Source: Flavobacteriaceae bacterium (GTDB lineage: Bacteria > Bacteroidota > Bacteroidia > Flavobacteriales > Flavobacteriaceae). From it: a stretch of DNA of 49,059 bases. A program made the translations under genes and the position numbers. The stretch spans positions 1 through 49,059 of the forward strand of contig JAAEPP010000760.1 in the NCBI GenBank assembly GCA_024232495.1, in the 5' to 3' direction. The notes under the pieces are model-generated. The model saw nothing but the letters and a program-made list of their open reading frames with translations. It had not been told where the DNA came from and made no database searches. Position 1 is the first letter of the stretch; each line of letters starts with the position of its first letter. Below, one piece after another: positions 18,400-26,159 of this stretch.

Positions 18400-19713
18400 T
18401 TATTTTTCTAAATAGGTAATTTTTAATATGTTTTTTGTTTCATCGTCCACTTTAAACCTTTCATCAGATCGCATACCAACTACCCATATTATATTGTTTT
18501 CCGTTAACAAAACCCAAATTTTTTCTTTCGAAATCAAAGATAACTTTTCATCCTTAAAAAACTTACTTAATTTCTTTTTTCCTTTCATACCAAAAGGAAA
18601 AAAATAATCACCATCTTCCCATAGTCTTAATTTAAGAGGGAAAACTAATTTATCAAAATCTAGATATAGATTGTTCGGTGTGTAACTTAATATTGTATCA
18701 ACTTTATTAATAGATAAACACAAGGGTTTTTTCAATATTTTATCTCCTTCATTTATATAAAAATGACTTTCAATGTTAATTTGACTTTTCTGATCTAAAA
18801 TCAAAAAATTTCTATTTTTAAGTAATCTATATTTCTTTGAAAATATTTTTTTCCCTGTTTGAGCATCCAGCAAATCAATTATATCTTCCCAATTTGTAAA
18901 TCCATATGGAAATAACAATTCGTATAGCAAATAGTTAGTATTTGGCAGACCTTTAAGTTTTAAGATATCTATTTCAATGCTTGTCTCTTTTACTATAAAA
19001 ACTAATTTCTTAATTAACTCCATATAGTCATTTACTAGAGATAAACTAGTCTTCAAATGCGTTGTTGTTTTTTGAAATCCTTTTAAAAAATTAGTATTGG
19101 CCTGTTTTAAACTTGGAATGACATTTAACCGAAATTTATTTCTTAAATAATCAGTATCCGTATTACTAAGATCTTCTCTCCAGGTAATATTGTTTTTGAT
19201 TGCATACTCATAAATATCATTTCTGGATATCATCAATAGTGGACGAATAACTTTATGATTTGTCTCAGGAATACCAATAAGCCCTCTTATTCCAGTACCA
19301 CGTGTTAAATTAATTAAAAAAGTTTCAATTTCGTCATCTAAATGGTGACCCGTCGCAATAAAATCAAATGAATGTTTTTTACAAAGCTCATCAAACCAAT
19401 GGTAGCGAAGTTCCCTAGCTGCCATTTGAGTAGAAACTTTATTAATTTCTTTAAATTGTTTTGTATCAAATTTTGTGTTAAAAATAGGAATCGATAATTT
19501 GTCTGCAATTGAAATAACAAACTTTTCATCTTCATCACTTTCTATTCCTCGTAATGAAAAATTACAATGGGCTAATGAAATATTAAACTTTAACTCTTTT
19601 AATATTCTAGCAAGAACAACACTATCTATTCCACCACTGCAGGCCACCAATATTTTTTTACCAATAAGAAATGGAAAGTTTTTTTCAATATGACATTTTA
19701 CAGTTTCTAACAA
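18400..19713 (-). CDS. tilS: tRNA(Ile)-lysidine synthase TilS
   Basis: 437 residues, usual for the long form. The N-terminal PP-loop ATPase signature is VACSGGIDSVVLA (SGGIDS at 26-31). It is followed by AHCNFSLRG and ATGHHLDDEIETFLINLTRG, which are typical of TilS, and then a C-terminal substrate-binding domain (PFGMKGKKKLSKFF). The enzyme attaches lysine to C34 of the isoleucine tRNA with anticodon CAU, so that AUA codons are read correctly; it is essential in most bacteria. The start codon appears to be TTG at 19713, since no ATG lies between it and the catalytic loop. It sits between pabB (62 b) and dsbD (3 b) on the same strand. Confidence 0.93.
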   Translation of the reverse strand: MLETVKCHIEKNFPFLIGKKILVACSGGIDSVVLARILKELKFNISLAHCNFSLRGIESDEDEKFVISIADKLSIPIFNTKFDTKQFKEINKVSTQMAARELRYHWFDELCKKHSFDFIATGHHLDDEIETFLINLTRGTGIRGLIGIPETNHKVIRPLLMISRNDIYEYAIKNNITWREDLSNTDTDYLRNKFRLNVIPSLKQANTNFLKGFQKTTTHLKTSLSLVNDYMELIKKLVFIVKETSIEIDILKLKGLPNTNYLLYELLFPYGFTNWEDIIDLLDAQTGKKIFSKKYRLLKNRNFLILDQKSQINIESHFYINEGDKILKKPLCLSINKVDTILSYTPNNLYLDFDKLVFPLKLRLWEDGDYFFPFGMKGKKKLSKFFKDEKLSLISKEKIWVLLTENNIIWVVGMRSDERFKVDDETKNILKITYLEK

Positions 19714-19775
19714 TGTAATTCTTTTCTAAAAAGCAAATATATAAAACATCATAGCTCCTACTTAAAATGTTTGAC

Positions 19776-21077
19776 TTAATTTTCTAAAGCCTCCCTCATA
19801 GCTTTTGCTTTAATTAAGCACTCTTCATATTCATTTTCTGGAATCGATTTAGCTGTTATTGCGCTTCCTACAGAAAAACTTACATAATTGTTCAACGAAT
19901 TATAGAGAATACTCCTTATGACTACATTAAAATCAAAATCTCCGCGAGGGTTAAAATAACCAACTGCACCACTATAGAGACCTCGTTTTGAATCTTCTAA
20001 TTCTTCAATAATATTCATTGCAGAAATTTTTGGAGCTCCAGTCATACTTCCCATTGGGAAAGTTTCTCTAATCATACATACAGGTGATATACTAGTATCA
20101 ACCTGACAAGTTATCGTAGAAATCATTTGATGTACCTGTTCAAAACTATATATTTTACAAAGTTCATCAACTTTAACAGAACCCTTATTAGCAAATTTTG
20201 ATAAATCGTTTCGAACTAAATCAGTAATCATGATATTTTCACTTCGCTCCTTTTGATCATTTTCTAATTGCAGACGTAACTTTTCATCTTCCATCTTATC
20301 ACTAAGGCGTTTAGCGGTACCTTTTATAGGCTGAGATATCACTGTGTTACCATTTTTACTTATATATCGTTCAGGAGAAGCAGACAATGCGTATAAATTT
20401 CCTAGTCTCATGAAAGTTGCAAAAGGCGGTTTTGATATTTTATTTAAATATATAAAAGTATTTAAAGGATCTATTTTAGTATTTTCTGAATAAAATTCTT
20501 GACAGAAATTTGATTCATAAATATCGCCTCGGTGTATGTACTCTAGTATTTTTTCAAGCCTATTGAAATAATTTTCTTTTGAAGTCCTAGAAATAATTTT
20601 TAAAGTTGATTTATTTTTAAATTTATAGGCTTTATAATCTTGATTTAAAATATTTTCCCAATCGGTTACCAATTCGTCTTCGATACAGTTAAGATATTGA
20701 ATCTCAACCTCAGTATTCGTAAAAAGAAATATTCTTTTAGGTTGGAAAAAATATAAATCTGGAAAATGCAAACCATCAAAATTACTAGATTTCAGTAATT
20801 CAATATCGTTTTTTAAATCATAGGTAAGGTAACCAAACAGCCAGTCATTGGTTTTAGTTTGGTAGTCTTCTAACTTCTTAAAGGCTTGATAATAATCAGT
20901 TTTAATAGCTGTAAAAGCATCTACAGCAAGTATAGCAGTATATTTTGAAGAATTTGAAGAATTATTTATATCATTAGAATCTAACCAAACTACTTCTTCA
21001 AATTTTTTCGACCAATTGAGTAACTTATTCTTTAAATTTTCAGTTAATGAAACTTTATATTTTCTTTTTAATCTCAT
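19776..21077 (-). CDS. pabB: Aminodeoxychorismate synthase component I (chorismate-binding enzyme)
   Basis: 433 residues of the anthranilate synthase I/PabB/isochorismate synthase superfamily. The C-terminal chorismate-utilising domain shows SASPERYI, PIKGTAKR, MITDLVRNDLSK, and FPMGSMTGAPKISAM followed by GLYSGAVGYF. The PIKGTxxR stretch with Lys fits PabB, where that lysine takes part in catalysis, whereas TrpE has Ala there. It converts chorismate with ammonia to 4-amino-4-deoxychorismate for folate synthesis. The matching amidotransferase subunit is not in this window. It probably starts the pabB-tilS-dsbD transcription unit. A menaquinone or salicylate role is less likely because of the Lys motif. 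Confidence 0.87.
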   Translation of the reverse strand: MRLKRKYKVSLTENLKNKLLNWSKKFEEVVWLDSNDINNSSNSSKYTAILAVDAFTAIKTDYYQAFKKLEDYQTKTNDWLFGYLTYDLKNDIELLKSSNFDGLHFPDLYFFQPKRIFLFTNTEVEIQYLNCIEDELVTDWENILNQDYKAYKFKNKSTLKIISRTSKENYFNRLEKILEYIHRGDIYESNFCQEFYSENTKIDPLNTFIYLNKISKPPFATFMRLGNLYALSASPERYISKNGNTVISQPIKGTAKRLSDKMEDEKLRLQLENDQKERSENIMITDLVRNDLSKFANKGSVKVDELCKIYSFEQVHQMISTITCQVDTSISPVCMIRETFPMGSMTGAPKISAMNIIEELEDSKRGLYSGAVGYFNPRGDFDFNVVIRSILYNSLNNYVSFSVGSAITAKSIPENEYEECLIKAKAMREALEN

Positions 21078-21182
21078 TAATTATTTTTTATGAAATAACT
21101 TTATTATAAAATATATTTTAAAAAAAAATACCTGATTTCCCTAGAAACATATAGAAGAAAAAACAAATGAATCAATTATTAG

Positions 21183-22589
21183 TTAGCTGTGTAAAGGTCT
21201 ATTATCTGTAGCGGCTAATGCAGCCTCTTTTACTGCTTCTGCATAGGTAGGATGCGCATGACTCATACGAGATATGTCCTCTGCACTAGCTCTAAATTCC
21301 ATAGCTACTACAGCTTCGGCAATCAAATCGGCTACACGAGCACCAACCATATGTACCCCTAATACTTCATCGGTACTAGCATCACTTAATATCTTTACGA
21401 ACCCATCAGTATCTCCACTTGCTCTGGACCTACCTAATGCACGCATTGGAAATTGTCCAGCCTTATAATCAATACCTTTTTCTTTCAACTGCTCTTCAGT
21501 TTTTCCAACAGAGGCTACCTCTGGCCACGTATATACTACACCAGGGATTAAATTATAATCGATGTGTGGTTTTTGGCCTGCTATTGTCTCTGCTACAAAG
21601 ACTCCTTCTTCCTCTGCCTTGTGTGCTAGCATTGCACCTTTAATCACGTCACCAATAGCATAAATATTCGAAATATTAGTTTGCAAATATTTATTTACGT
21701 CAACTTGTCCTCTTTCGTTTATTTTTACTCCAGCATTTTCTGCTTTTAAACCATCGGTGTAGGGTCTTCTCCCAACTGAGACCAGACAATAATCACCAGT
21801 AATGACAATTTCTTTATCATTTTTGTCCATTGCTGTAATAGTAACCTGATCTCCATTAGTTACAACTCCTGATACTTTGTGAGAAAGTAAAAACTTCACA
21901 CCTTGCTTTTTAAAGGTTTTAGTTAATTCTTTACTTTGAGCTTTATCCATAGTTGGTATAATTCGATCCATAAACTCAATTACAGATACCTCTGCCCCCA
22001 AGCGGCGATATACCTGTCCCAATTCTAAACCAATAACACCACCTCCAATAATAACTAAATGTTTTGGTATTTCTTTTAGCTTAAGAGCTTCTGTTGATGT
22101 AATTATTCTCTCTTTGTCTACAGTAATAAAAGGCAACGACGAAGGCTTAGAACCAGTTGCAATAATGGTGTTTTTTGCTTCAATTTCTTGAAAAGATCCG
22201 TCTTCTTTACTAATAGTAATGTGAGTAACATCTTTAAAGCTTCCTAAACCATTATATACATCAATTTTATTTTTTTTCATTAAAAAATCAATACCTGCTG
22301 TTGTTTGAGATACTACTTGATCTTTACGTGCAATCATCTTCTTCAAACTAATTTTCACATCACCGGAAATTTCAATTCCGTGATCTTCAAAATGTCTCAT
22401 AGCGTCATCATAATGATGAGACGAATCTAATAATGCCTTACTAGGAATACATCCTACATTTAAACAAGTACCACCAAGAGTATTGTATTTTTCAATTAAA
22501 GCGGTTTTCATTCCTAGTTGTGCACAACGAATGGCTGCAACATATCCTCCAGGACCTGATCCGATTATGGCTACATCGTATGAATTCAT
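21183..22589 (-). CDS. lpd: Dihydrolipoyl dehydrogenase (E3)
   Basis: I choose the ATG at 22589 (468 residues, MNSYDVAIIGSGPGGYVAA). A longer frame reaches 22616, but that start lies inside the -7 box at 22614-22621, so it could not be in the transcript. Features are the FAD-binding GxGPGG motif at the start, the redox-active disulfide in GGTCLNVGCIPSK (Cys42 and Cys47), the NAD motif VIIGGGVIGLELG, YAIGDVIKG, and the C-terminal SHAHPTYAEA with the His-Glu pair. It reoxidises lipoyl groups of the pyruvate, 2-oxoglutarate or branched-chain dehydrogenases and the glycine cleavage system. No E1/E2 genes are adjacent, so it is probably a shared E3. Confidence 0.95.
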   Translation of the reverse strand: MNSYDVAIIGSGPGGYVAAIRCAQLGMKTALIEKYNTLGGTCLNVGCIPSKALLDSSHHYDDAMRHFEDHGIEISGDVKISLKKMIARKDQVVSQTTAGIDFLMKKNKIDVYNGLGSFKDVTHITISKEDGSFQEIEAKNTIIATGSKPSSLPFITVDKERIITSTEALKLKEIPKHLVIIGGGVIGLELGQVYRRLGAEVSVIEFMDRIIPTMDKAQSKELTKTFKKQGVKFLLSHKVSGVVTNGDQVTITAMDKNDKEIVITGDYCLVSVGRRPYTDGLKAENAGVKINERGQVDVNKYLQTNISNIYAIGDVIKGAMLAHKAEEEGVFVAETIAGQKPHIDYNLIPGVVYTWPEVASVGKTEEQLKEKGIDYKAGQFPMRALGRSRASGDTDGFVKILSDASTDEVLGVHMVGARVADLIAEAVVAMEFRASAEDISRMSHAHPTYAEAVKEAALAATDNRPLHS

Positions 22590-22613
22590 AGTTTGATTTT
22601 TATTTTTGCGTTG

Positions 22614-22621
22614 CAAAGATA
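22614..22621 (-). promoter_or_regulatory. -7 promoter element of lpd
   Basis: The minus strand reads TATCTTTG followed by CAA, a perfect TAnnTTTG(CA) Bacteroidota -7 box. It predicts a start near 22608 and a leader of about 20 nt before the ATG at 22589. No clear TTG at -33 is visible. Confidence 0.65.
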
Positions 22622-22678
22622 ATTAATTGCTATTTCATTTAAGAATTTAGAAACTTAATTCATTCAATAAAATTTAAG

Positions 22679-22686
22679 TAATTTTG
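22679..22686 (+). promoter_or_regulatory. -7-like element immediately before the FAD oxidoreductase
   Basis: TAATTTTG matches TAnnTTTG perfectly, but it ends only 4 b before the ATG at 22691. A transcript starting there would have almost no leader. No -33 TTG is visible, so it may be chance. Confidence 0.35.
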
Positions 22687-22690
22687 TTTT

Positions 22691-24250
22691 ATGATAAAAG
22701 AGCTGCAGCTTCGAATAGCTATTAATGAAGATAAAAAAGAGGATATCCTCTTAATAAAAGCATCTCGTATTTTAGATTTAGACAAGAAATCCATTTCAGG
22801 CATTAAAATTCTTCGAAAATCTATTGACGCAAGAAAATCACCTGTAGTCTTCAATTATAAAGTAGCTGTCTATATCAAAGAAAAGATGCCTGAGTTTTCA
22901 AACTACAACTTTAACTATAAGGATGTGACTAAGGCAGAAGAAATTCATATAATTGGCTTCGGACCTGCAGGGATGTATGCCGCCTTACGCTGTATCGAAC
23001 TAGGTTTTAAACCTATTGTTTTAGAACGCGGCAAGAATGTTCAAGATAGACGTCGTGATTTAAAAGCAATTAACCAAGACCATATCGTCAACGAAGATTC
23101 AAATTATTGCTTTGGTGAAGGGGGCGCAGGAACTTATTCTGATGGAAAATTATATACAAGAAGTCTAAAAAGAGGTGATGTTAGAAGGATCTTTGAAAAC
23201 TTAGTTTACCACGGTGCTACTGAACAAATATTAATTGATGCACATCCTCATATCGGTACGAATAAACTTCCAAGGGTCGTTAAAAATATTCGAGAAACTA
23301 TATTAAAATTTGGTGGTGAGATACATTTTGAAACAAAAGTGACTGATTTTATTATTAAAAGAAATCAAATAATAGCTTTACAGTTGAATGATAAAAAAGA
23401 ATTTGCGGTAACGAAAGTAATTTTAGCCACAGGACATTCAGCAAGAGATATCTATTATTTATTAGATAAAAAAAATATAGCTATTGAAGCTAAATCTTTT
23501 GCTATGGGTGTCCGGATTGAACATCCGCAAGAAATTATTGATTCCATTCAATACCATTGCAAAGGAGAAAGAGATGATTTACTTCCAGCTGCTTCTTATA
23601 GTCTTGTACAACAAGTAAAAAATAGAGGTGTTTACTCATTTTGTATGTGCCCAGGTGGATTTATAGTTCCCGCAGCCACTGCAAAACAAGAAATCGTTGT
23701 AAATGGGATGTCTCCATCAAAAAGAAATAGTTTGTATGCAAACTCAGGAATTGTAGTAGAAATTAATGTCCAACAAGACCTATCAAAATATGAATGTTTT
23801 GGAGCATTAAAAGGTTTAGAATATCAAAAAAACCTAGAAAAACTAGCTTTTACTTCAGGAGGTCGAACACAATCAGCACCAGCCCAACGTATGACAGATT
23901 TTGTGCAGGGCAAATTATCTAGTAATTTAAATGATTGCTCTTACCAACCTGGTTTAAAATCAGCACCTCTCCATTCTTTACTTCCAAAGATAATAGGGAG
24001 TAGATTAAGAACCGGATTTAAAGAGTTTGGAAAAAAAATGAAAGGTTATTATACTGAACAAGCTAATGTGATCGGTGTTGAATCTAGAACATCATCTCCC
24101 GTGAGTATTCCAAGAAACAATACCTTTGAACATCCACAAATTAAAGGGTTATATCCTTGTGGCGAAGGAGGTGGTTATGCTGGTGGAATTATCTCTGCAG
24201 CTATGGATGGAGAACGATGTGCTGAAGCTGCCATAAATAATAATATTTAA
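22691..24250 (+). CDS. NAD(P)/FAD-dependent oxidoreductase (COG2509-like)
   Basis: 519 residues. A basic N-terminal domain of about 85 residues (LQLRIAINEDKKEDILLIKA) precedes the FAD-binding region HIIGFGPAGMYAALRCIELG, with an acidic end to the second strand (IVLERG). Further motifs are CFGEGGAGTYSDGKLYTRS, ILATGHSARDIYYLL and, near the end, YPCGEGGGYAGGIISAAMDG, which contacts the flavin. The pattern is that of the widespread uncharacterised FAD dehydrogenases of COG2509. The cofactor is clear; the substrate is not known to me. The gene stands alone on the plus strand between divergent lpd and convergent lrp (12 b between the two stop codons). Confidence 0.85.
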   Translation: MIKELQLRIAINEDKKEDILLIKASRILDLDKKSISGIKILRKSIDARKSPVVFNYKVAVYIKEKMPEFSNYNFNYKDVTKAEEIHIIGFGPAGMYAALRCIELGFKPIVLERGKNVQDRRRDLKAINQDHIVNEDSNYCFGEGGAGTYSDGKLYTRSLKRGDVRRIFENLVYHGATEQILIDAHPHIGTNKLPRVVKNIRETILKFGGEIHFETKVTDFIIKRNQIIALQLNDKKEFAVTKVILATGHSARDIYYLLDKKNIAIEAKSFAMGVRIEHPQEIIDSIQYHCKGERDDLLPAASYSLVQQVKNRGVYSFCMCPGGFIVPAATAKQEIVVNGMSPSKRNSLYANSGIVVEINVQQDLSKYECFGALKGLEYQKNLEKLAFTSGGRTQSAPAQRMTDFVQGKLSSNLNDCSYQPGLKSAPLHSLLPKIIGSRLRTGFKEFGKKMKGYYTEQANVIGVESRTSSPVSIPRNNTFEHPQIKGLYPCGEGGGYAGGIISAAMDGERCAEAAINNNI

Positions 24251-24262
24251 ATAGCTTATCAA

Positions 24263-24727
24263 TTAGTAATCTAGAGAAAAAGCTGTTGTATGTTTTACTT
24301 CACTAATCATAAAAGTACTATGGGTGCTACCAATATGATCTATTGAAGTCAATTTTTTTACCATAAATTCTCTAAATGCTTCCATATCTTTTACTAACAC
24401 TTTTAATAAATAATCATAATCACCACTAATATGATAACATTCTAGTACCTCCTTTAATTTGGTCACCTCTTCTTCAAATTTTATCACATAATCTTTTGAA
24501 TGTTGCACTAACTTGATGTGACAGAAAGCTACAAAATCTAAATTGATCTTATTCTTATCTAACAAGCAAACATTCTTTTTTATAATTCCTAACCGTTCGA
24601 GCTTTTTAATTCGTTCGTAAACTGCAGTCACCGATAAATTTAATTTTAAAGAGAGCAATTTATTTGTTTGTTTATTGTCTTCCTGTAAAAAGCCTAATAT
24701 TTTTTTATCTACTAAATCTAATTGCAT
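24263..24727 (-). CDS. Lrp/AsnC family transcriptional regulator
   Basis: 154 residues, typical size. An N-terminal winged HTH (about 1-60: DKKILGFLQEDNKQTNKLLS, then VTAVYERIKKLERLGIIKK) is followed by a RAM-type ligand-binding domain (about 65-145: YHISGDYDYLLKVLVKDMEA). It is divergent from the PLP gamma-lyase-type gene at 24886, an arrangement known for methionine gamma-lyase operons controlled by an Lrp-type regulator. I infer that it controls that gene and itself in response to an amino acid. The intergenic repeat at 24818-24836 is a candidate site. Confidence 0.92.
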   Translation of the reverse strand: MQLDLVDKKILGFLQEDNKQTNKLLSLKLNLSVTAVYERIKKLERLGIIKKNVCLLDKNKINLDFVAFCHIKLVQHSKDYVIKFEEEVTKLKEVLECYHISGDYDYLLKVLVKDMEAFREFMVKKLTSIDHIGSTHSTFMISEVKHTTAFSLDY

Positions 24728-24796
24728 AATTTGAAAATTTTTCTAAAAACAATAATAATTAACGGAGATTTTTAAATATAAATCTATTTTATCAAA

Positions 24797-24804
24797 CAAA
24801 TATA
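24797..24804 (-). promoter_or_regulatory. -7 element of the Lrp-family gene
   Basis: The minus strand reads TATATTTG, a full TAnnTTTG match, about 70 b before the ATG at 24727. A minus-strand TTG at 24820-24818 is only 13 b upstream, which is short for a -33 box, so only the -7 part is convincing. Confidence 0.4.
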
Positions 24805-24817
24805 GTTTTATTTTCTA

Positions 24818-24864
24818 CAATTGGTTATTTCAATTGATTTTTATTCTAATTTATATTAATATTG
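24818..24864 (+). promoter_or_regulatory. Candidate operator and promoter of the PLP gamma-lyase gene
   Basis: CAATTG occurs at 24818-24823 and again at 24831-24836, 13 b start to start, giving a palindromic arrangement CAATTG-N7-CAATTG. The TTG of the second copy (24834-24836) is followed after 20 b by TAATATTG (24857-24864), one base from TAnnTTTG. The start site would be near 24869, 17 b before the ATG. The repeat thus overlaps the -33 element, a suitable place for control by the divergent Lrp-type protein. Confidence 0.4.
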
Positions 24865-24885
24865 GTATTCATAAAACTAAAAACC

Positions 24886-26091
24886 ATGAAATTTAAACCA
24901 GCTAACAAAATTCAAGATTTGCAATATTTTGGTGAATTTGGAGGTGTAAATCCTTCTATTTCAGATTCAGCAACATATACTTTTTTAACAGCCAACAAAA
25001 TGTTAGACGCCTTTGAGGGTGATGCTGAAGGATGCTACTTATATTCAAGACACACCTCACCGAGTAATCTTCACCTAGGAGAGGCCCTCGCAGCCATGGA
25101 AAATACAGAAACTGCTAATGTAGCAGGTTCTGGAATGGGAGCTATAACCACAACCTTAATGCATTTTTGTGGAGCTGGCGACCACATTGTTTCAAGTAGA
25201 ACTATTTATGGAGGAACTTACGCTTTCTTAAAAAATTTTGCTCCTCGATTTAAAATTGATACTAGTTTTGTAGATATTACAAATCTTGAGAAGGTGGAAG
25301 CAGCTATCAATAAAAACACAAAAGTCATCTATTGCGAAGCTGTCAGCAACCCATTACTTGAAGTTGCAGATATTATAGGTTTATCAGCAATAGCAAAAAA
25401 ACACAATTTAAAGCTATTAGTGGACAATACGTTTTCTCCAATGATCATTTCTCCAGTAAAATTAGGAGCTGATGTTGTTTTACATAGTTTAACTAAATTT
25501 ATAAACGGAACAAACGATACAATGGGAGGCGTAGTTTGCGGATCTAAAGAGTTAATTAATGCTATGCGAAGTGTAATTGATGGTTCTGCAATGTTGCTAG
25601 GCCCATCTATGGACAGTTTAAGAGCTTCATCCATATTAAAAAATATGCGTTCACTCCATTTAAGAATAAAACAACATAGTAAAAACGCACTTTATCTAGC
25701 TGAGCAATTTGAAAAATTGGGATTAAGAACTGTTTATCCAGGATTAGCTTCTCACCCATCACATCAAATTTTTAAAAATATGATGAACAAAGAGTATGGA
25801 TTTGGAGGACTGTTAACTCTTGATGCAGGGTCTCTAGCAAAAGCCAACGAACTAATGGAGTCAATGCAGGACAAAAATTTAGGGTACCTTGCCGTTAGTT
25901 TAGGCTTTTACAAAACGCTATTTTCGGCTCCTGGAACATCTACATCGAGTGAAATTCCAGATGATGAACAAAAAGAAATGGGATTAACTGATGGAATAAT
26001 TAGATTTTCAATTGGACTTGATAACGATATTGAGCGTACTTTCAAATTAATGAGAGAATGCATGGTAAACGTTGGGATAATAGAGAATTAA
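24886..26091 (+). CDS. Trans-sulfuration family PLP enzyme, probable methionine gamma-lyase
   Basis: The ATG at 24886 gives 401 residues; a TTG 24 b upstream would add eight residues that look unlike a family N-terminus. It is a Cys/Met metabolism PLP enzyme. Visible are YLYSRHTSPSN (Tyr53 and Arg55, phosphate contacts from the partner subunit), SGMGAITTTL, TIYGGTYAF (Tyr108), LLVDNTF (Asp180), and SLTKFINGTND with Lys204 as the PLP Schiff-base lysine. Family members cleave or form C-S bonds. The Lrp-type neighbour and overall pattern suggest methionine gamma-lyase (methionine to methanethiol, 2-oxobutyrate and ammonia). However, position 110 is Gly where characterised methionine gamma-lyases have a conserved Cys (YGCT), so cystathionine gamma-lyase or another specificity is possible. 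Confidence 0.82.
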   Translation: MKFKPANKIQDLQYFGEFGGVNPSISDSATYTFLTANKMLDAFEGDAEGCYLYSRHTSPSNLHLGEALAAMENTETANVAGSGMGAITTTLMHFCGAGDHIVSSRTIYGGTYAFLKNFAPRFKIDTSFVDITNLEKVEAAINKNTKVIYCEAVSNPLLEVADIIGLSAIAKKHNLKLLVDNTFSPMIISPVKLGADVVLHSLTKFINGTNDTMGGVVCGSKELINAMRSVIDGSAMLLGPSMDSLRASSILKNMRSLHLRIKQHSKNALYLAEQFEKLGLRTVYPGLASHPSHQIFKNMMNKEYGFGGLLTLDAGSLAKANELMESMQDKNLGYLAVSLGFYKTLFSAPGTSTSSEIPDDEQKEMGLTDGIIRFSIGLDNDIERTFKLMRECMVNVGIIEN

Positions 26092-26110
26092 AGAATCTTT
26101 TATATTCAAT

Positions 26111-26142
26111 AAAAAAAGCCTGTATTATTACAGGCTTTTTTT
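26111..26142. terminator. Bidirectional terminator hairpin
   Basis: AAAAAAAGCCTGTA (26111-26124), loop TTAT, TACAGGCTTTTTTT (26129-26142): a perfect 14-bp stem with A and T tracts on both sides. It sits between the converging PLP gene and the T9SS protein gene and can serve both directions. Confidence 0.9.
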
Positions 26143-26159
26143 ATTATTTATGGTAGAAA

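Noticed and set aside
24251-24262. Terminator between the FAD oxidoreductase and the Lrp gene
   Set aside because: The gap is 12 b and I see no inverted repeat there or just beyond either stop codon.
24837-24885. Possible SAM or methionine riboswitch before the PLP gamma-lyase gene
   Set aside because: The predicted leader is about 17 nt and no conserved aptamer sequence is visible.
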